Under the pieces are notes generated by a model. The model saw nothing but the letters and a program-made list of their open reading frames with translations, was not told the origin of the DNA and did no database searches. This document shows, piece by piece, positions 42,832-51,837 of a stretch of 64,000 bases of DNA. The DNA is from CAINEC01 sp046052065 (GTDB lineage: Bacteria > Bacteroidota > Bacteroidia > AKYH767-A > OLB10). The translations under genes and the position numbers were made by a program. Position 1 is the stretch's first letter. Each line of letters begins with the position of its first letter. The DNA lies in the NCBI GenBank assembly GCA_046052065.1, contig JBJOND010000004.1, positions 1 to 64,000 of the forward strand. Reading direction: 5' to 3'.

Positions 42832-45159
42832 ATGAAAAGCCATAAAGACAATATTCGCTTAGTTGTCATTTTATCTTTTTTATCGATTGTATTCCTTTCG
42901 GGATGCTCAGCCACTAAAAGTGTTCCTGATGGAAAACACTTGCTTTGTAAAAATACAATTAAAACGGACAGACCCGAATTAAAAGAAAATTTTAATGCCG
43001 TTATAAAGCAAAAGCCCAACAGAAAAATTTTCGGGTTCATACGCTTTCACTTAAGCGTTTACAATTTTGCGTATGGCGCTAAAGAATCGAAGTTCAATAA
43101 TTGGTTAAAAACCACTGTTGGCGAAGAACCTATATTAGTTGATACGTCAAAAGTCCGTAAGTCGAGTGAGCAATTACTTACCTTACTTCAGAACAATGGA
43201 TTTTTCAATGCGGTGGTAACTGACTCTGTTGAGTACTGGAAGAAAAAAGCATTTGTATTTTATAACTTGCAAGGAAATACTCCTTACACTTTTTTAAAAC
43301 TTAAATATGACATACAAGATTCGTTAGTGAGCCAAGTTGTTATGCAAATGGATTCACTTACGTTTATTCATAAAGGCGATAACTACTCAGCGAGTACATT
43401 ACAGAAAGAAAGAGACCGCATCACAGCACTATTACGAAACAAGGGGTTTGCCGCATTCAACTCACAATACATACGATTTGTTGTCGACACTGGATTTAAA
43501 TCGAATCAGGCAGAGGTGACCATGCTGATTTCAAATCCTAATCCAACAGAAGAGCAACTAAAAAACAATATCACACCCAAACATCTTTTAGGAGTAAATA
43601 AAAGCATCAGTGTTGATATGGATTATGAACCTATCGATATAAATCGTGTAGCTATTACTGATAGTTCTGTTTTTCACGATTACGTATTCTATCCTAATCG
43701 AGATACCATCTTTCTCTACAAGTTCAATCGCCTGACCGATCACATCTACATCCAACCGAATTCACTTTACTCGCAAGAGAATATCGACTTAACCTACCAG
43801 CGTTTAGCAGATCTTGGTGTATTCCGATTTGTAAATATTAAATACGAACAAGTAGATGGTCTTGATAGCCTCGGAAGAAATCAGTATCAATGTAAGATTA
43901 TGCTGTCACCACAATTTCGACAGTCGTACAAGTTCGAATCTGAAGGCACCAATAGTGGTGGTAACTTAGGAATATCAGGGAGTTTCGTGTATCGTAACAA
44001 GAATGTTTTTCGAGGAGCAGAATTATTGGAATTTAGAATCAGAGGTGGATTAGAAATACAGCGAGCACTAACAACAGAAGAAACCCAATCTTATAAATTC
44101 GGTCTATTCAACACCTTTGAATTTGGACCTGAATTAAGCTTAAGTTTTCCAAGAGCACTTTGGCCTTTCACAATTAAAAACTCAAGAAAAGTAAGTAATC
44201 CGATTACCTCTGTTTCGATTGGTTATAACGTACAAAGCCGTCCAGAATATTTCAGACGAATAGCAAATCTTTCTTACTACTATACTAAGCGCACTTCAAA
44301 ATACAATCGTTTTTATTTTTATCCTGCAGAGATTAATTACTTGAAAGTAGATTTAGATTCTGTATTCAACGAACAGTTATTATCTTTTAATAATATCAAC
44401 TTAATCAATTCCTATACTGATCAGTTGATTATAAACGGAAGGTTTAGTTATTTATACAATAACCAGATTGTTGGCAAGGCTGGTAATTTCACATTCTTCC
44501 GATTCAATATTGAGTTTGCTGGAAACACACTATCATTATTACCTAACAGCACTTATAAAGTTTCAGAATCAAATAGTCGCTTGATAGGCAATGTACGATA
44601 TGCGCAATATATACGACCCGATTTTGATTTCAGATATTATTTCAACTTCAATAAAACATCTTCGTTGGCAACGCGATTAGTTTCAGGTGTTGGATATGCT
44701 TATGGAAATTCAAACATCGTCCCTTTTGAAAAAGCGTTTTATGCTGGAGGACCAAACGATATCAGAGCATGGAGAACTAGATCACTCGGGCCTGGTTCAA
44801 CTGTAACAACCGATTTATTCCAGCAATTTGGTGAATTTAAAATCACTGGCAATGTTGAATATCGATTTAACCTATACAAATTTTTAAAAGGAGCTGTTTT
44901 TACTGATTTTGGTAATATATGGTTGTTAAATGATGCTGAAGACAAGCAAGGATCTGGTGTCAGAATAAAAACAATCGGAGACGAAATAGCTATCGGCTCA
45001 GGAATTGGTATTCGAAGCGATTTTACTTTCTTTATTTTCCGATTAGATGCAGCGGTAAAAATGAAAGATCCAGCTAAACCAGTTGGTAGTCGGTGGATAG
45101 CAGGCGCTAATAACCTATCAGATGTTACCTTTAACTTCGGAATTGGTTATCCATTTTAA
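42832..45159 (+). CDS. tamL: TamL-type BamA/TamA family outer membrane lipoprotein
   Basis: 775 residues. The N-terminus is a lipoprotein signal (LSIVFLSGCSATKSVPDGKH), the mark of TamL as opposed to TamA. Three POTRA-like domains cover ~35-370. A C-terminal Omp85 barrel includes FYAGGPNDIRAWRTRSLGPG, with the conserved R-G-type lid-lock region, and ends FNFGIGYPF. TamL helps assemble or transport lipids and proteins at the outer membrane. The usual partner tamB is not downstream here. A -7-like TATTTTTA ends 9 bases before the ATG. Confidence 0.88.
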   Translation: MKSHKDNIRLVVILSFLSIVFLSGCSATKSVPDGKHLLCKNTIKTDRPELKENFNAVIKQKPNRKIFGFIRFHLSVYNFAYGAKESKFNNWLKTTVGEEPILVDTSKVRKSSEQLLTLLQNNGFFNAVVTDSVEYWKKKAFVFYNLQGNTPYTFLKLKYDIQDSLVSQVVMQMDSLTFIHKGDNYSASTLQKERDRITALLRNKGFAAFNSQYIRFVVDTGFKSNQAEVTMLISNPNPTEEQLKNNITPKHLLGVNKSISVDMDYEPIDINRVAITDSSVFHDYVFYPNRDTIFLYKFNRLTDHIYIQPNSLYSQENIDLTYQRLADLGVFRFVNIKYEQVDGLDSLGRNQYQCKIMLSPQFRQSYKFESEGTNSGGNLGISGSFVYRNKNVFRGAELLEFRIRGGLEIQRALTTEETQSYKFGLFNTFEFGPELSLSFPRALWPFTIKNSRKVSNPITSVSIGYNVQSRPEYFRRIANLSYYYTKRTSKYNRFYFYPAEINYLKVDLDSVFNEQLLSFNNINLINSYTDQLIINGRFSYLYNNQIVGKAGNFTFFRFNIEFAGNTLSLLPNSTYKVSESNSRLIGNVRYAQYIRPDFDFRYYFNFNKTSSLATRLVSGVGYAYGNSNIVPFEKAFYAGGPNDIRAWRTRSLGPGSTVTTDLFQQFGEFKITGNVEYRFNLYKFLKGAVFTDFGNIWLLNDAEDKQGSGVRIKTIGDEIAIGSGIGIRSDFTFFIFRLDAAVKMKDPAKPVGSRWIAGANNLSDVTFNFGIGYPF

Positions 45160-45413
45160 TTTTATTGCATAAGCCTGATTGATATTTTTGATTATATCAC
45201 TAGAAACCTTACAGTAATTTTTAGTGCATAATAATTCCAATATAAGAGTGAAATAAACAAAAGCAACTACAATTTCTTTGCAACTTCTTTTTAAATCTTA
45301 CATTTTTCAAACCACCAAATTGCTTCAAAACATCACAATGTAAGAATCCAATCATATTTTAAAATTCGTGCTTTCAGGCAAGGGTATTTTTACTGCATCA
45401 AATATTCAAACCA
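45160..45413. other. 254-base intergenic region
   Basis: AT-rich. Contains TATTTTTG (45183-45190) and TATTTTTA boxes, but no strong hairpin, tRNA or small ORF that I can support. The promoter of the downstream kinase gene is presumably here. Confidence 0.5.
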
Positions 45414-46559
45414 ATGCATAAAATTTTACTTGTTGACGATCGCCCTGAAAATCTGTACTCGCTTGAAAATATACTCGCGACTGGAAATAGGATAATATTA
45501 AAAGCTTCATCAGGAGAAGAAGCCTTAAAAATCGCATTTAGCGAAGATTTAGCATTAATATTACTTGATGTGCAAATGCCAGTGATGGATGGATTCGAAG
45601 TTGCTCATATGCTAAAGCAAACAAACAGGACCAAGAAAACACCGATTCTCTTTGTGACTGCAATCAGTAAAGAAAAGAAATACATGCTAAAAGGATATCA
45701 AGAAGGTTGTATAGATTATTTATTCAAACCGCTTGATGTAGATATCACGCAAGCTAAAGTAAATACCTTATTAAAATTACACGACCAACAACGCGAACTT
45801 GAAATTAAAAATGCTGAGCTTGCAAAATTAAATCAGGAGAAAAACTATTTCCTTGGCGTTGCTTCGCATGATTTAAGAAATCCAATTGGCAATATTATTT
45901 CGCTCGTAAATATTATTGAAGATGAACTAGGAGATACTTTATCACTTGAGATGAAAGAAATGCTTAAGATGATGCATGATTCGGGAAGAGATATGCTTGA
46001 ATTATTAAGTAACTTATTAGACGTTTCTAAAATCGAATCTGGCAGAATGAATCTTAATTTAAAAAGCGATTCGATTGCAGGCATCATTCAAAAATCAATT
46101 AATGACAATATCCGAACTGCCAATGCAAAATCAATCGTACTTGATTACAACATTGCAGATAATATTCCGCAAGTAGCGTTTGATAAAATTCATCTACAAC
46201 AAGTACTAAATAATTTAATTTCAAATGCCATTAAATTCTCATTTGGAAATACGCATGTAGAAATCAATGTTTCACCAAAAGATCACGATGTAATTATTTC
46301 AGTAAAAGATCAGGGCCAAGGAATTCCATCGAATGATATTCACAGAGTATTTCTACCTTTTGCAAGAACAAGTGTTTCGAGTACGAACGGTGAAAAAAGC
46401 ACAGGACTTGGATTAACCATTGCAAAGCGAATTGTAGAAGCACATGGAGGAAACATCTGGCTCAGCAGCGAAGTTGGAAAAGGAACTACGTTCTTCTTTA
46501 GTCTGCCAATACATGAAGATAAACGAGAGTTAATTCCTCTCGAATTTATAAAAAGATAG
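45414..46559 (+). CDS. Response regulator-histidine kinase hybrid (REC-HisKA-HATPase)
   Basis: 381 residues, soluble. The REC domain at ~1-122 has VDD near the start, phospho-acceptor Asp52 in LILLDVQMPVMDG, and FKPLD with the conserved Lys. HisKA carries the H-box FLGVASHDLRNPIGN (His152). HATPase_c has the N-box LQQVLNNLISNAIKFS, DQGQGIP and STGLGLTIAKRIVEAHGG. There is no sensor domain or output domain, so it probably takes its signal through REC phosphorylation by another kinase. No partner gene is adjacent. Confidence 0.93.
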   Translation: MHKILLVDDRPENLYSLENILATGNRIILKASSGEEALKIAFSEDLALILLDVQMPVMDGFEVAHMLKQTNRTKKTPILFVTAISKEKKYMLKGYQEGCIDYLFKPLDVDITQAKVNTLLKLHDQQRELEIKNAELAKLNQEKNYFLGVASHDLRNPIGNIISLVNIIEDELGDTLSLEMKEMLKMMHDSGRDMLELLSNLLDVSKIESGRMNLNLKSDSIAGIIQKSINDNIRTANAKSIVLDYNIADNIPQVAFDKIHLQQVLNNLISNAIKFSFGNTHVEINVSPKDHDVIISVKDQGQGIPSNDIHRVFLPFARTSVSSTNGEKSTGLGLTIAKRIVEAHGGNIWLSSEVGKGTTFFFSLPIHEDKRELIPLEFIKR

Positions 46560-46576
46560 CTGTTTAATTTGAAATC

Positions 46577-46605
46577 AGGGCACCTCAAAAGGGTGCTCTT
46601 TTTTT
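46577..46605 (+). terminator. Rho-independent terminator of the hybrid kinase gene
   Basis: 9-bp stem (AGGGCACCT / GGGTGCTCT, two or three G-U) with loop CAAAA, then seven T. It sits between the convergent kinase and thiolase genes. Confidence 0.8.
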
Positions 46606-47812
46606 ATGCACGCTCCAGAATCATTGCATACCCCTGCCCTACACCAATACACATTGTTACCATTGCGTATTTTTTATTCCCTTCTGCTAATTGATGCGAT
46701 GCAGATAATGCAATTCTTGCTCCACTCATTCCTAATGGATGTCCTAACGCTATCGCACCTCCGTTCGGATTAATACGACTATCATTATCAGCTATTCCCC
46801 AACTACGAATACATGCTAAACTTTGAGCAGCAAAGGCCTCGTTCAGCTCTATAATATCCATATCATCCCAGGTAAGTCCTGCATTTTTGAGTGCTTTATT
46901 CGCAGCTTCTACAGGACCAATACCCATAATATGTGGCTCAATACCAGCAATACCTATTGATACAATTCGACTTAAAGCTTTAAGATTATTTTTCTTCAAA
47001 CCTTCTTCGGAAGCTAATAAAACGGCAGCAGCACCATCATTCAATCCACTTGCATTTCCAGCAGTAACGGTACCGTCTTTACGAAAACTTGGTTTTAACT
47101 TAGTCAACCCTTCTATTGATGTTGATGGTTTTATAAACTCATCTGCAGTAAACAATATTGGATCTCCTTTACGTTGAGGAATTTCAACTGCTACTATTTC
47201 ATTTTCGAATTTACCTGCCTTTTGAGCAGCAGTTGCTTTCTGTTGTGACCATAAAGCAAACTGATCTTGATCCTCACGAGAAATACTATCACGTACAGCA
47301 AGATTTTCTGCTGTTTCGCCCATTGCATCCACACCAAATTTTTCTTTCATTAACGGATTAATAAATCTCCATCCAAAACTCGAATCAAACATTTGCGCAT
47401 CACGTCCATAGGGAGTTGAAGTTTTAGAAATCACCCATGGTCCACGTGTCATATGTTCAACACCACCTGCAATCATTAAGTCGGCTTCGCCTAACATTAA
47501 CGAACGTCCCGCAGAAGCAATAGCTGATAATCCTGATGCACACAAACGATTGACTGTTTCCCCAGGAATAGATACTGGTAATCCTGCAAGTAAAGTGGCC
47601 ATACGTGCAATGTTTCGATTGTCTTCACCAGCCTGATTAGCGCACCCCATAATCACATCGCCTACAGCTGAAAAATCAACACTATTATTTTTTTCAGCAA
47701 GCTTTCTTAATACTAAAGCAGCTAAATCATCTGCGCGAACAGGCGATAATGTTCCACCAAAATTACCGATAGGTGTTCTAACACCATTAACAATGTATGC
47801 GTTCTTAATCAT
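46604..47812 (-). CDS. paaJ: 3-oxoadipyl-CoA / acetyl-CoA thiolase of phenylacetate degradation
   Basis: 402 residues from ATG 47812, one base after the paaI stop; a longer frame reaching 47893 runs inside paaI and is rejected. Thiolase motifs: NRLCASGLSAI with catalytic Cys91, NGGAIALGHPLGMSGAR (His) and MCIGVGQG (second Cys). The sequence resembles PaaJ/PcaF thiolases, which split 3-oxoadipyl-CoA into succinyl-CoA and acetyl-CoA. Last gene of the paa operon. Confidence 0.9.
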   Translation of the reverse strand: MIKNAYIVNGVRTPIGNFGGTLSPVRADDLAALVLRKLAEKNNSVDFSAVGDVIMGCANQAGEDNRNIARMATLLAGLPVSIPGETVNRLCASGLSAIASAGRSLMLGEADLMIAGGVEHMTRGPWVISKTSTPYGRDAQMFDSSFGWRFINPLMKEKFGVDAMGETAENLAVRDSISREDQDQFALWSQQKATAAQKAGKFENEIVAVEIPQRKGDPILFTADEFIKPSTSIEGLTKLKPSFRKDGTVTAGNASGLNDGAAAVLLASEEGLKKNNLKALSRIVSIGIAGIEPHIMGIGPVEAANKALKNAGLTWDDMDIIELNEAFAAQSLACIRSWGIADNDSRINPNGGAIALGHPLGMSGARIALSASHQLAEGNKKYAMVTMCIGVGQGYAMILERA

Positions 47813-47813
47813 T

Positions 47814-48242
47814 TTATTTTTCTTGAGGGAACCACTCCTTCGATGTTCTGTAAACGACACCCTTGAATAAGGCAACTGTTTGTCCTTGTGCATTCGTTAC
47901 AGTAATCGAATAAATTCCAATTTTATTAGTTAAACTTTTTTCTTCTGAAATAGCATAAATCACATCGTCTTCTTTCAAAGAGACTGTATGCGATATCGAT
48001 GTTTCAACGGAGACACTCTGGCGACCATGCGAATTGGAGGCGAATGCTAAGGCACTATCTGCAAGCGAATAGGTTATTCCACCGTGAGCAATACCAAATC
48101 CATTGAGCATTTCTTTTCTGATTTTCATTTTCAACTTACAAAAACCAGGAGTTACTTCAAGCACTTCAATACCTAGCCACTGACTAAACCAATCTTGGTC
48201 GTACATTTTGGCAACAATTTTATTCGCTTGATTGGTATCCAT
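47814..48242 (-). CDS. paaI: Hydroxyphenylacetyl-CoA thioesterase
   Basis: 142 residues, hotdog fold. The 4HBT signature is NGFGIAHGGITYSLADSALAFASNS, with VSVETSISHTVSL. It releases CoA from dead-end ring-hydroxylated intermediates in phenylacetate degradation. The context (paaH upstream by 12 bases, paaJ 1 base downstream) supports the name. Confidence 0.92.
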   Translation of the reverse strand: MDTNQANKIVAKMYDQDWFSQWLGIEVLEVTPGFCKLKMKIRKEMLNGFGIAHGGITYSLADSALAFASNSHGRQSVSVETSISHTVSLKEDDVIYAISEEKSLTNKIGIYSITVTNAQGQTVALFKGVVYRTSKEWFPQEK

Positions 48243-48254
48243 AAATGCTTCGAT

Positions 48255-49427
48255 TTAATTAAAAAACGATTTGTTTGCTCTTGCCATCTGACGCAAAAGT
48301 ACAGATGCGCGATAACGATCATCGTGATATTCTACATAAAGCGAATCCAAAATCGATAACACTTTCTCTACTCCTATTTCATCTGCCCACTTGAGTAATC
48401 CCTTGGGATAGTTCACCCCTTTCGTCATAGATAAATCGATGTCTTCTGCTGTAGCAATTTGATAATAAAGTGCATCAGCTGCTTCATTGATGAGCATTGC
48501 TAAAACACGAATTACAATTTCACTTGATAAGTCATCATCTGATTTTACTTCTGGCTTAACAGCATTTTCACTGTAATCGTAATACCCCATTCCTGTTTTT
48601 CTTCCGAGTCTTCCTGACTCAACCATCTTCTTTTGAATTAATGAAGGACGAAAACGAGCATCGAAATAAAACTGTTTCCATACAGTTTCAGTCACGGTGT
48701 AATTGATATCATTCCCAATTAAATCCATCAATTCAAATGGCCCCATTTTAAATCCTCCTTTCTCTCGCATAGCAGCATCAACAGTCGCCATATCAGCAAT
48801 TCCTTCTTCAACAATCTTTAGCGATTCACCATAATAAGGACGAGCAACACGATTTACAATAAACCCTGGAGTATCTTTAGCAATAACAGGAACTTTTTTC
48901 CAAGCCTGCATTAATGATTTACAATCTTCGGCTAAACCATCTTTCGTTTGAAGCGCTGGAATAACTTCTACCAAAGGCATTAATGGAGCTGGATTAAAAA
49001 AATGCAATCCGATTACACGTTCTGGATGATTACAAGCTGCAGCAACAGATGTAACAGATAATGAAGAAGTATTAGAGGCAAGAATACAATTAGGGTTGAC
49101 TACTTTTTCTATAGCAGAGAAAATTTCTTTTTTTACTTCTAGAATTTCAACTACTGCTTCAATAATTAAATCAGCGGAAGAAAATCCATTTAACGCATCT
49201 ATAACGGTAATGCGTTTACACAAAGCCGTCATATCATCTGACGAAATTTTTCCTTTCTCCACAAGTTTAGCTAATGAAGCTTCTGTTTTTTTCAAAGCAT
49301 TACTAGCAGATCCTTCTTTCGCATCAAATAAAAAAACCTGATGACCGGCAGCGGCAGCCACTTGTGCAATTCCACTACCCATAGCGCCAGCACCTATAAC
49401 ACCAACAATTGATTTTTCTGATAACAT
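48255..49427 (-). CDS. paaH: 3-hydroxyacyl-CoA dehydrogenase of phenylacetate degradation
   Basis: 390 residues from ATG 49427, one base after the paaG stop; the longer frame from 49463 lies within paaG. The NAD-binding motif GVIGAGAMGSGIAQVAA is at ~9-25, with FLFDAKEGSA, GLHFFNPAPLMPLVEVIP and DTPGFIVNRVARPYYGE. A C-terminal domain repeat follows (AEDIDLSMTKGVNYPKGL). It oxidises 3-hydroxyadipyl-CoA with NAD. Between paaG and paaI. Confidence 0.92.
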   Translation of the reverse strand: MLSEKSIVGVIGAGAMGSGIAQVAAAAGHQVFLFDAKEGSASNALKKTEASLAKLVEKGKISSDDMTALCKRITVIDALNGFSSADLIIEAVVEILEVKKEIFSAIEKVVNPNCILASNTSSLSVTSVAAACNHPERVIGLHFFNPAPLMPLVEVIPALQTKDGLAEDCKSLMQAWKKVPVIAKDTPGFIVNRVARPYYGESLKIVEEGIADMATVDAAMREKGGFKMGPFELMDLIGNDINYTVTETVWKQFYFDARFRPSLIQKKMVESGRLGRKTGMGYYDYSENAVKPEVKSDDDLSSEIVIRVLAMLINEAADALYYQIATAEDIDLSMTKGVNYPKGLLKWADEIGVEKVLSILDSLYVEYHDDRYRASVLLRQMARANKSFFN

Positions 49428-49428
49428 A

Positions 49429-50205
49429 TTATTCTCCTTTAAACACAGGCAATCGTTTTTCAAGAAAGGCGTTAACTCCTTCTTTATGATCGTAAGTTTG
49501 TCCCGCTTGCGCCTGATATACTTCTTCTAACTTAAGTTGTTGCTTTAAATCGGATGTTGCAGATTGATTCAAAAGCATTTTCGTTAAAGCGATACCTTTA
49601 GTAGGCATATTCGCCAGCTGATTACAAATTTTTTCTACTTCCGCTTTAAGCGAAGCATCTTCAAAACACTTATAAACCATTCCCATCTCTGCTGCTTCTT
49701 TTCCTCCAACTTTATCTGCAAGCATCATTAATCCTGCTGCACGTTGAGAACCTATCAATCTTGGTAGAAAAAACGTCCCGCCGCTATCCGGAATTAATCC
49801 GATTTTACTAAAGGCCTGAATAAATGATGCAGACTCACCCGCAAGTATGATATCACATGCTAACGCGATATTTGCTCCTGCACCAGCAGCTACACCATGC
49901 ACAACTGCAACAACAGGCTTTAGTGCTTCACGGATTTTAATGATAATTGGATTATAATGCTCATCAACTATTTTCTGAATTCCTGGACCATCTGGAGCAA
50001 TTGCTTCAGCTAAATCCTGACCTGCACAAAATGCTTTTCCTTCCGCTTCAATCAAGATACAGCGAACACTATTATCAGACGAAAAAGTATCAAGTGCGGC
50101 TTGCATTTGCAAAGCCATTTCGCGATTAAAACTATTAAACTTTTCTGGACGGTTAAGCTTGATGCGGCCTACCCCATTTTCAATCGTAGCAGTAATTAAA
50201 CTCAT
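49429..50205 (-). CDS. paaG: Enoyl-CoA hydratase/isomerase of phenylacetate degradation
   Basis: 258 residues, crotonase fold. GKAFCAGQDLAEAIAP forms the first oxyanion hole strand, HGVAAGAGANIALACD the second, and FSKIGLIPDSGGTFFLPR carries the catalytic loop. GQDL and the PDSGGT stretch are typical of PaaG, which isomerises ring-1,2-epoxyphenylacetyl-CoA to the oxepin. It begins 67 bases after paaD; a one-mismatch -7 box (TTTCTTTG) in this gap may be an internal promoter. Confidence 0.92.
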   Translation of the reverse strand: MSLITATIENGVGRIKLNRPEKFNSFNREMALQMQAALDTFSSDNSVRCILIEAEGKAFCAGQDLAEAIAPDGPGIQKIVDEHYNPIIIKIREALKPVVAVVHGVAAGAGANIALACDIILAGESASFIQAFSKIGLIPDSGGTFFLPRLIGSQRAAGLMMLADKVGGKEAAEMGMVYKCFEDASLKAEVEKICNQLANMPTKGIALTKMLLNQSATSDLKQQLKLEEVYQAQAGQTYDHKEGVNAFLEKRLPVFKGE

Positions 50206-50272
50206 CTTAATAATTCTTACTACAAAGAAAACTAAAAAAGGCTTTCGTTATGTGATAATTGTGAATGAAGTA

Positions 50273-50767
50273 TCAGTGACATTTGAACTGCTCAAACGGC
50301 TGACAACATGCATTACAAAAGTGCAAAGCTTTACAGGCTGTAGAACCAAATCGGCTAGTAAGAGAAGTATTGGTTGAACTACAAAAAGGACATGCGACAG
50401 GTCCTTTATCGTTATTGGCAAAAGGATGTAAATTTTCGAAAGAAATCTTCTCAGGTGGAGCGATACCATAGGCACGTAACTTCTCCTTTGTTTCGTCCGA
50501 CATCCAGTCGGTTGTCCAAGCTGGTTTGTAAATCGTTTTAATTAATGGAGTTAAGCCGACCAATAAAAGTTTAGCTCTGATTTGCTCTTCCATATTTTTC
50601 AAAGCTGGACAACCAGAATAAGTCGGAGTAATATCCACTTGAACATTAGAATAAGTTAAACGAACATCGCGTACTACACCTAATTCAACAATACTGATTG
50701 CTGGAACTTCGGGATCAGGAATGGAGTTCAGCAAGTCCCAGATTTCACGAACATCAAGTGTTACCAT
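50273..50767 (-). CDS. paaD: Phenylacetyl-CoA epoxidase assembly protein PaaD
   Basis: 164 residues. An N-terminal MIP18/DUF59 domain (LLNSIPDPEVPAISIVELGV, VDITPTYSGCPALKNME) is followed by a zinc ribbon with CPFC and CNAC. PaaD helps mature the epoxidase, probably through metal cluster delivery. Overlaps paaC by 7 bases. Confidence 0.93.
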   Translation of the reverse strand: MVTLDVREIWDLLNSIPDPEVPAISIVELGVVRDVRLTYSNVQVDITPTYSGCPALKNMEEQIRAKLLLVGLTPLIKTIYKPAWTTDWMSDETKEKLRAYGIAPPEKISFENLHPFANNDKGPVACPFCSSTNTSLTSRFGSTACKALHFCNACCQPFEQFKCH

Positions 50768-51531
50768 ACTGCATCGGGATACATTCGAGGCAAGTATTGC
50801 ATTTCAGCCAGTAAAAACCCAAAATGTTCTGAATGCACACCTTTCAATCCGCCAGAAGCAAAATAGTTGGTGTTTTCAGGAATAGACAAAGTAGCTTTAG
50901 CGAAAATTTCGGTTACCATTTTTGTCCATTCATCACGAACATTCTCTTTATCGAATGTAATTCCATTACTGATTAATAATGTATCGATGCTATCTTGCTC
51001 GAAAAGTTCATTAGTAAACGACCATAATTCGTTCAATGAATTTTGAATACGCTGATGACTTTCAGCAGTACCATCTCCAAGACGAACAACCCATTCACCT
51101 GAATGACGTACATGATACGTTACTTCTTTTATCGATTTAGCTGCAAGTCCTGAAATTGTTTCATCAGTACTCTTCATTAAATCGCGAAACATTAGGTAAT
51201 CGAAACAACCATTTAAAAACAATTTCATCATCGTAAATCCGAAATCTTTATTGTCAGGTTGCTCTACCATTAATTTATTTCTAAACTCTCTTTCTCCTCT
51301 GTGAAATGCGTAAACATCTTCTGTTTTCCCATTACCTTCTAGTTGTGCGGCATAGGTATAAAAACCACGTGCCTGCCCAATAAGATCTAGCGCTACATTA
51401 CTCATTGCAATATCTTCTTCGAGAATTGGTCCATGGCCTGTCCATTCAGAAATTCGTTGCGCATGAATCAATGAATTATCGGCAATACGAAGACAAAATT
51501 CAACCAATGCTTTATTTAAATCCGTCATCAT
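50761..51531 (-). CDS. paaC: Phenylacetyl-CoA epoxidase structural subunit PaaC
   Basis: 256 residues, an all-helical ferritin-like protein matching PaaC: ISEWTGHGPILEEDIAMSNV, LDLIGQARGFYTYAAQL, VTYHVRHSGEWVVRLGDG, and GLKGVHSEHFGFLLAEMQ near the end. PaaC binds PaaA in the (AC)2 core and stabilises it. Its start overlaps the paaB TGA (ATGA); a second Met follows directly. Confidence 0.94.
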   Translation of the reverse strand: MMTDLNKALVEFCLRIADNSLIHAQRISEWTGHGPILEEDIAMSNVALDLIGQARGFYTYAAQLEGNGKTEDVYAFHRGEREFRNKLMVEQPDNKDFGFTMMKLFLNGCFDYLMFRDLMKSTDETISGLAAKSIKEVTYHVRHSGEWVVRLGDGTAESHQRIQNSLNELWSFTNELFEQDSIDTLLISNGITFDKENVRDEWTKMVTEIFAKATLSIPENTNYFASGGLKGVHSEHFGFLLAEMQYLPRMYPDAVW

Positions 51532-51818
51532 ATTTGTTTTAAACCGTCAGCTGTCTTAAAAAAGTTAGGAGAGCGATACATTTTATCATTTGCAGGATCG
51601 AAGAATGAACCCGAATCTTCTGGAGAGGAAGCAATGATTGCAGCACTTGGAACTACCCAAATATTAATGCCTTCTTGTCTTCTGCTATATACATCTCTTG
51701 CATTTAAAAGTGCAATTTCCCCATCAGGAGCGTGAACGCTACCTGCATGCTCATGAGCAGCACCTTGTTTTTTTTGAGTGAATACTTCCCACGTAGGCCA
51801 TTGATGATTGGAATCCAT
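51528..51818 (-). CDS. paaB: Phenylacetyl-CoA epoxidase subunit PaaB
   Basis: 96 residues, standard PaaB length: WPTWEVFTQKKQGAAHEHAG, then ALLNARDVYSRRQEGINIWV and FFDPANDKMYRSPNFF. A small subunit of the multicomponent oxygenase. 19 bases after paaA, overlapping paaC. Confidence 0.94.
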   Translation of the reverse strand: MDSNHQWPTWEVFTQKKQGAAHEHAGSVHAPDGEIALLNARDVYSRRQEGINIWVVPSAAIIASSPEDSGSFFDPANDKMYRSPNFFKTADGLKQI

Positions 51819-51837
51819 TTTATTGAAACTTAATTTA

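Noticed and set aside
45160..45413. Possible small RNA or riboswitch
   Set aside because: No stable hairpin with a T tract or known aptamer pattern is visible; only AT-rich sequence and lone -7-like boxes.
46604..47893. Thiolase start at 47893, PaaH start at 49463 and PaaA start at 52845
   Set aside because: The extra residues overlap neighbours or spacer and are not like family N-termini; inner ATGs next to the upstream stop or matching the family start fit better.
50159..50377. Plus-strand frame across the paaG/paaD gap
   Set aside because: It runs antisense to paaG and paaD, has no promoter box or recognisable domain.
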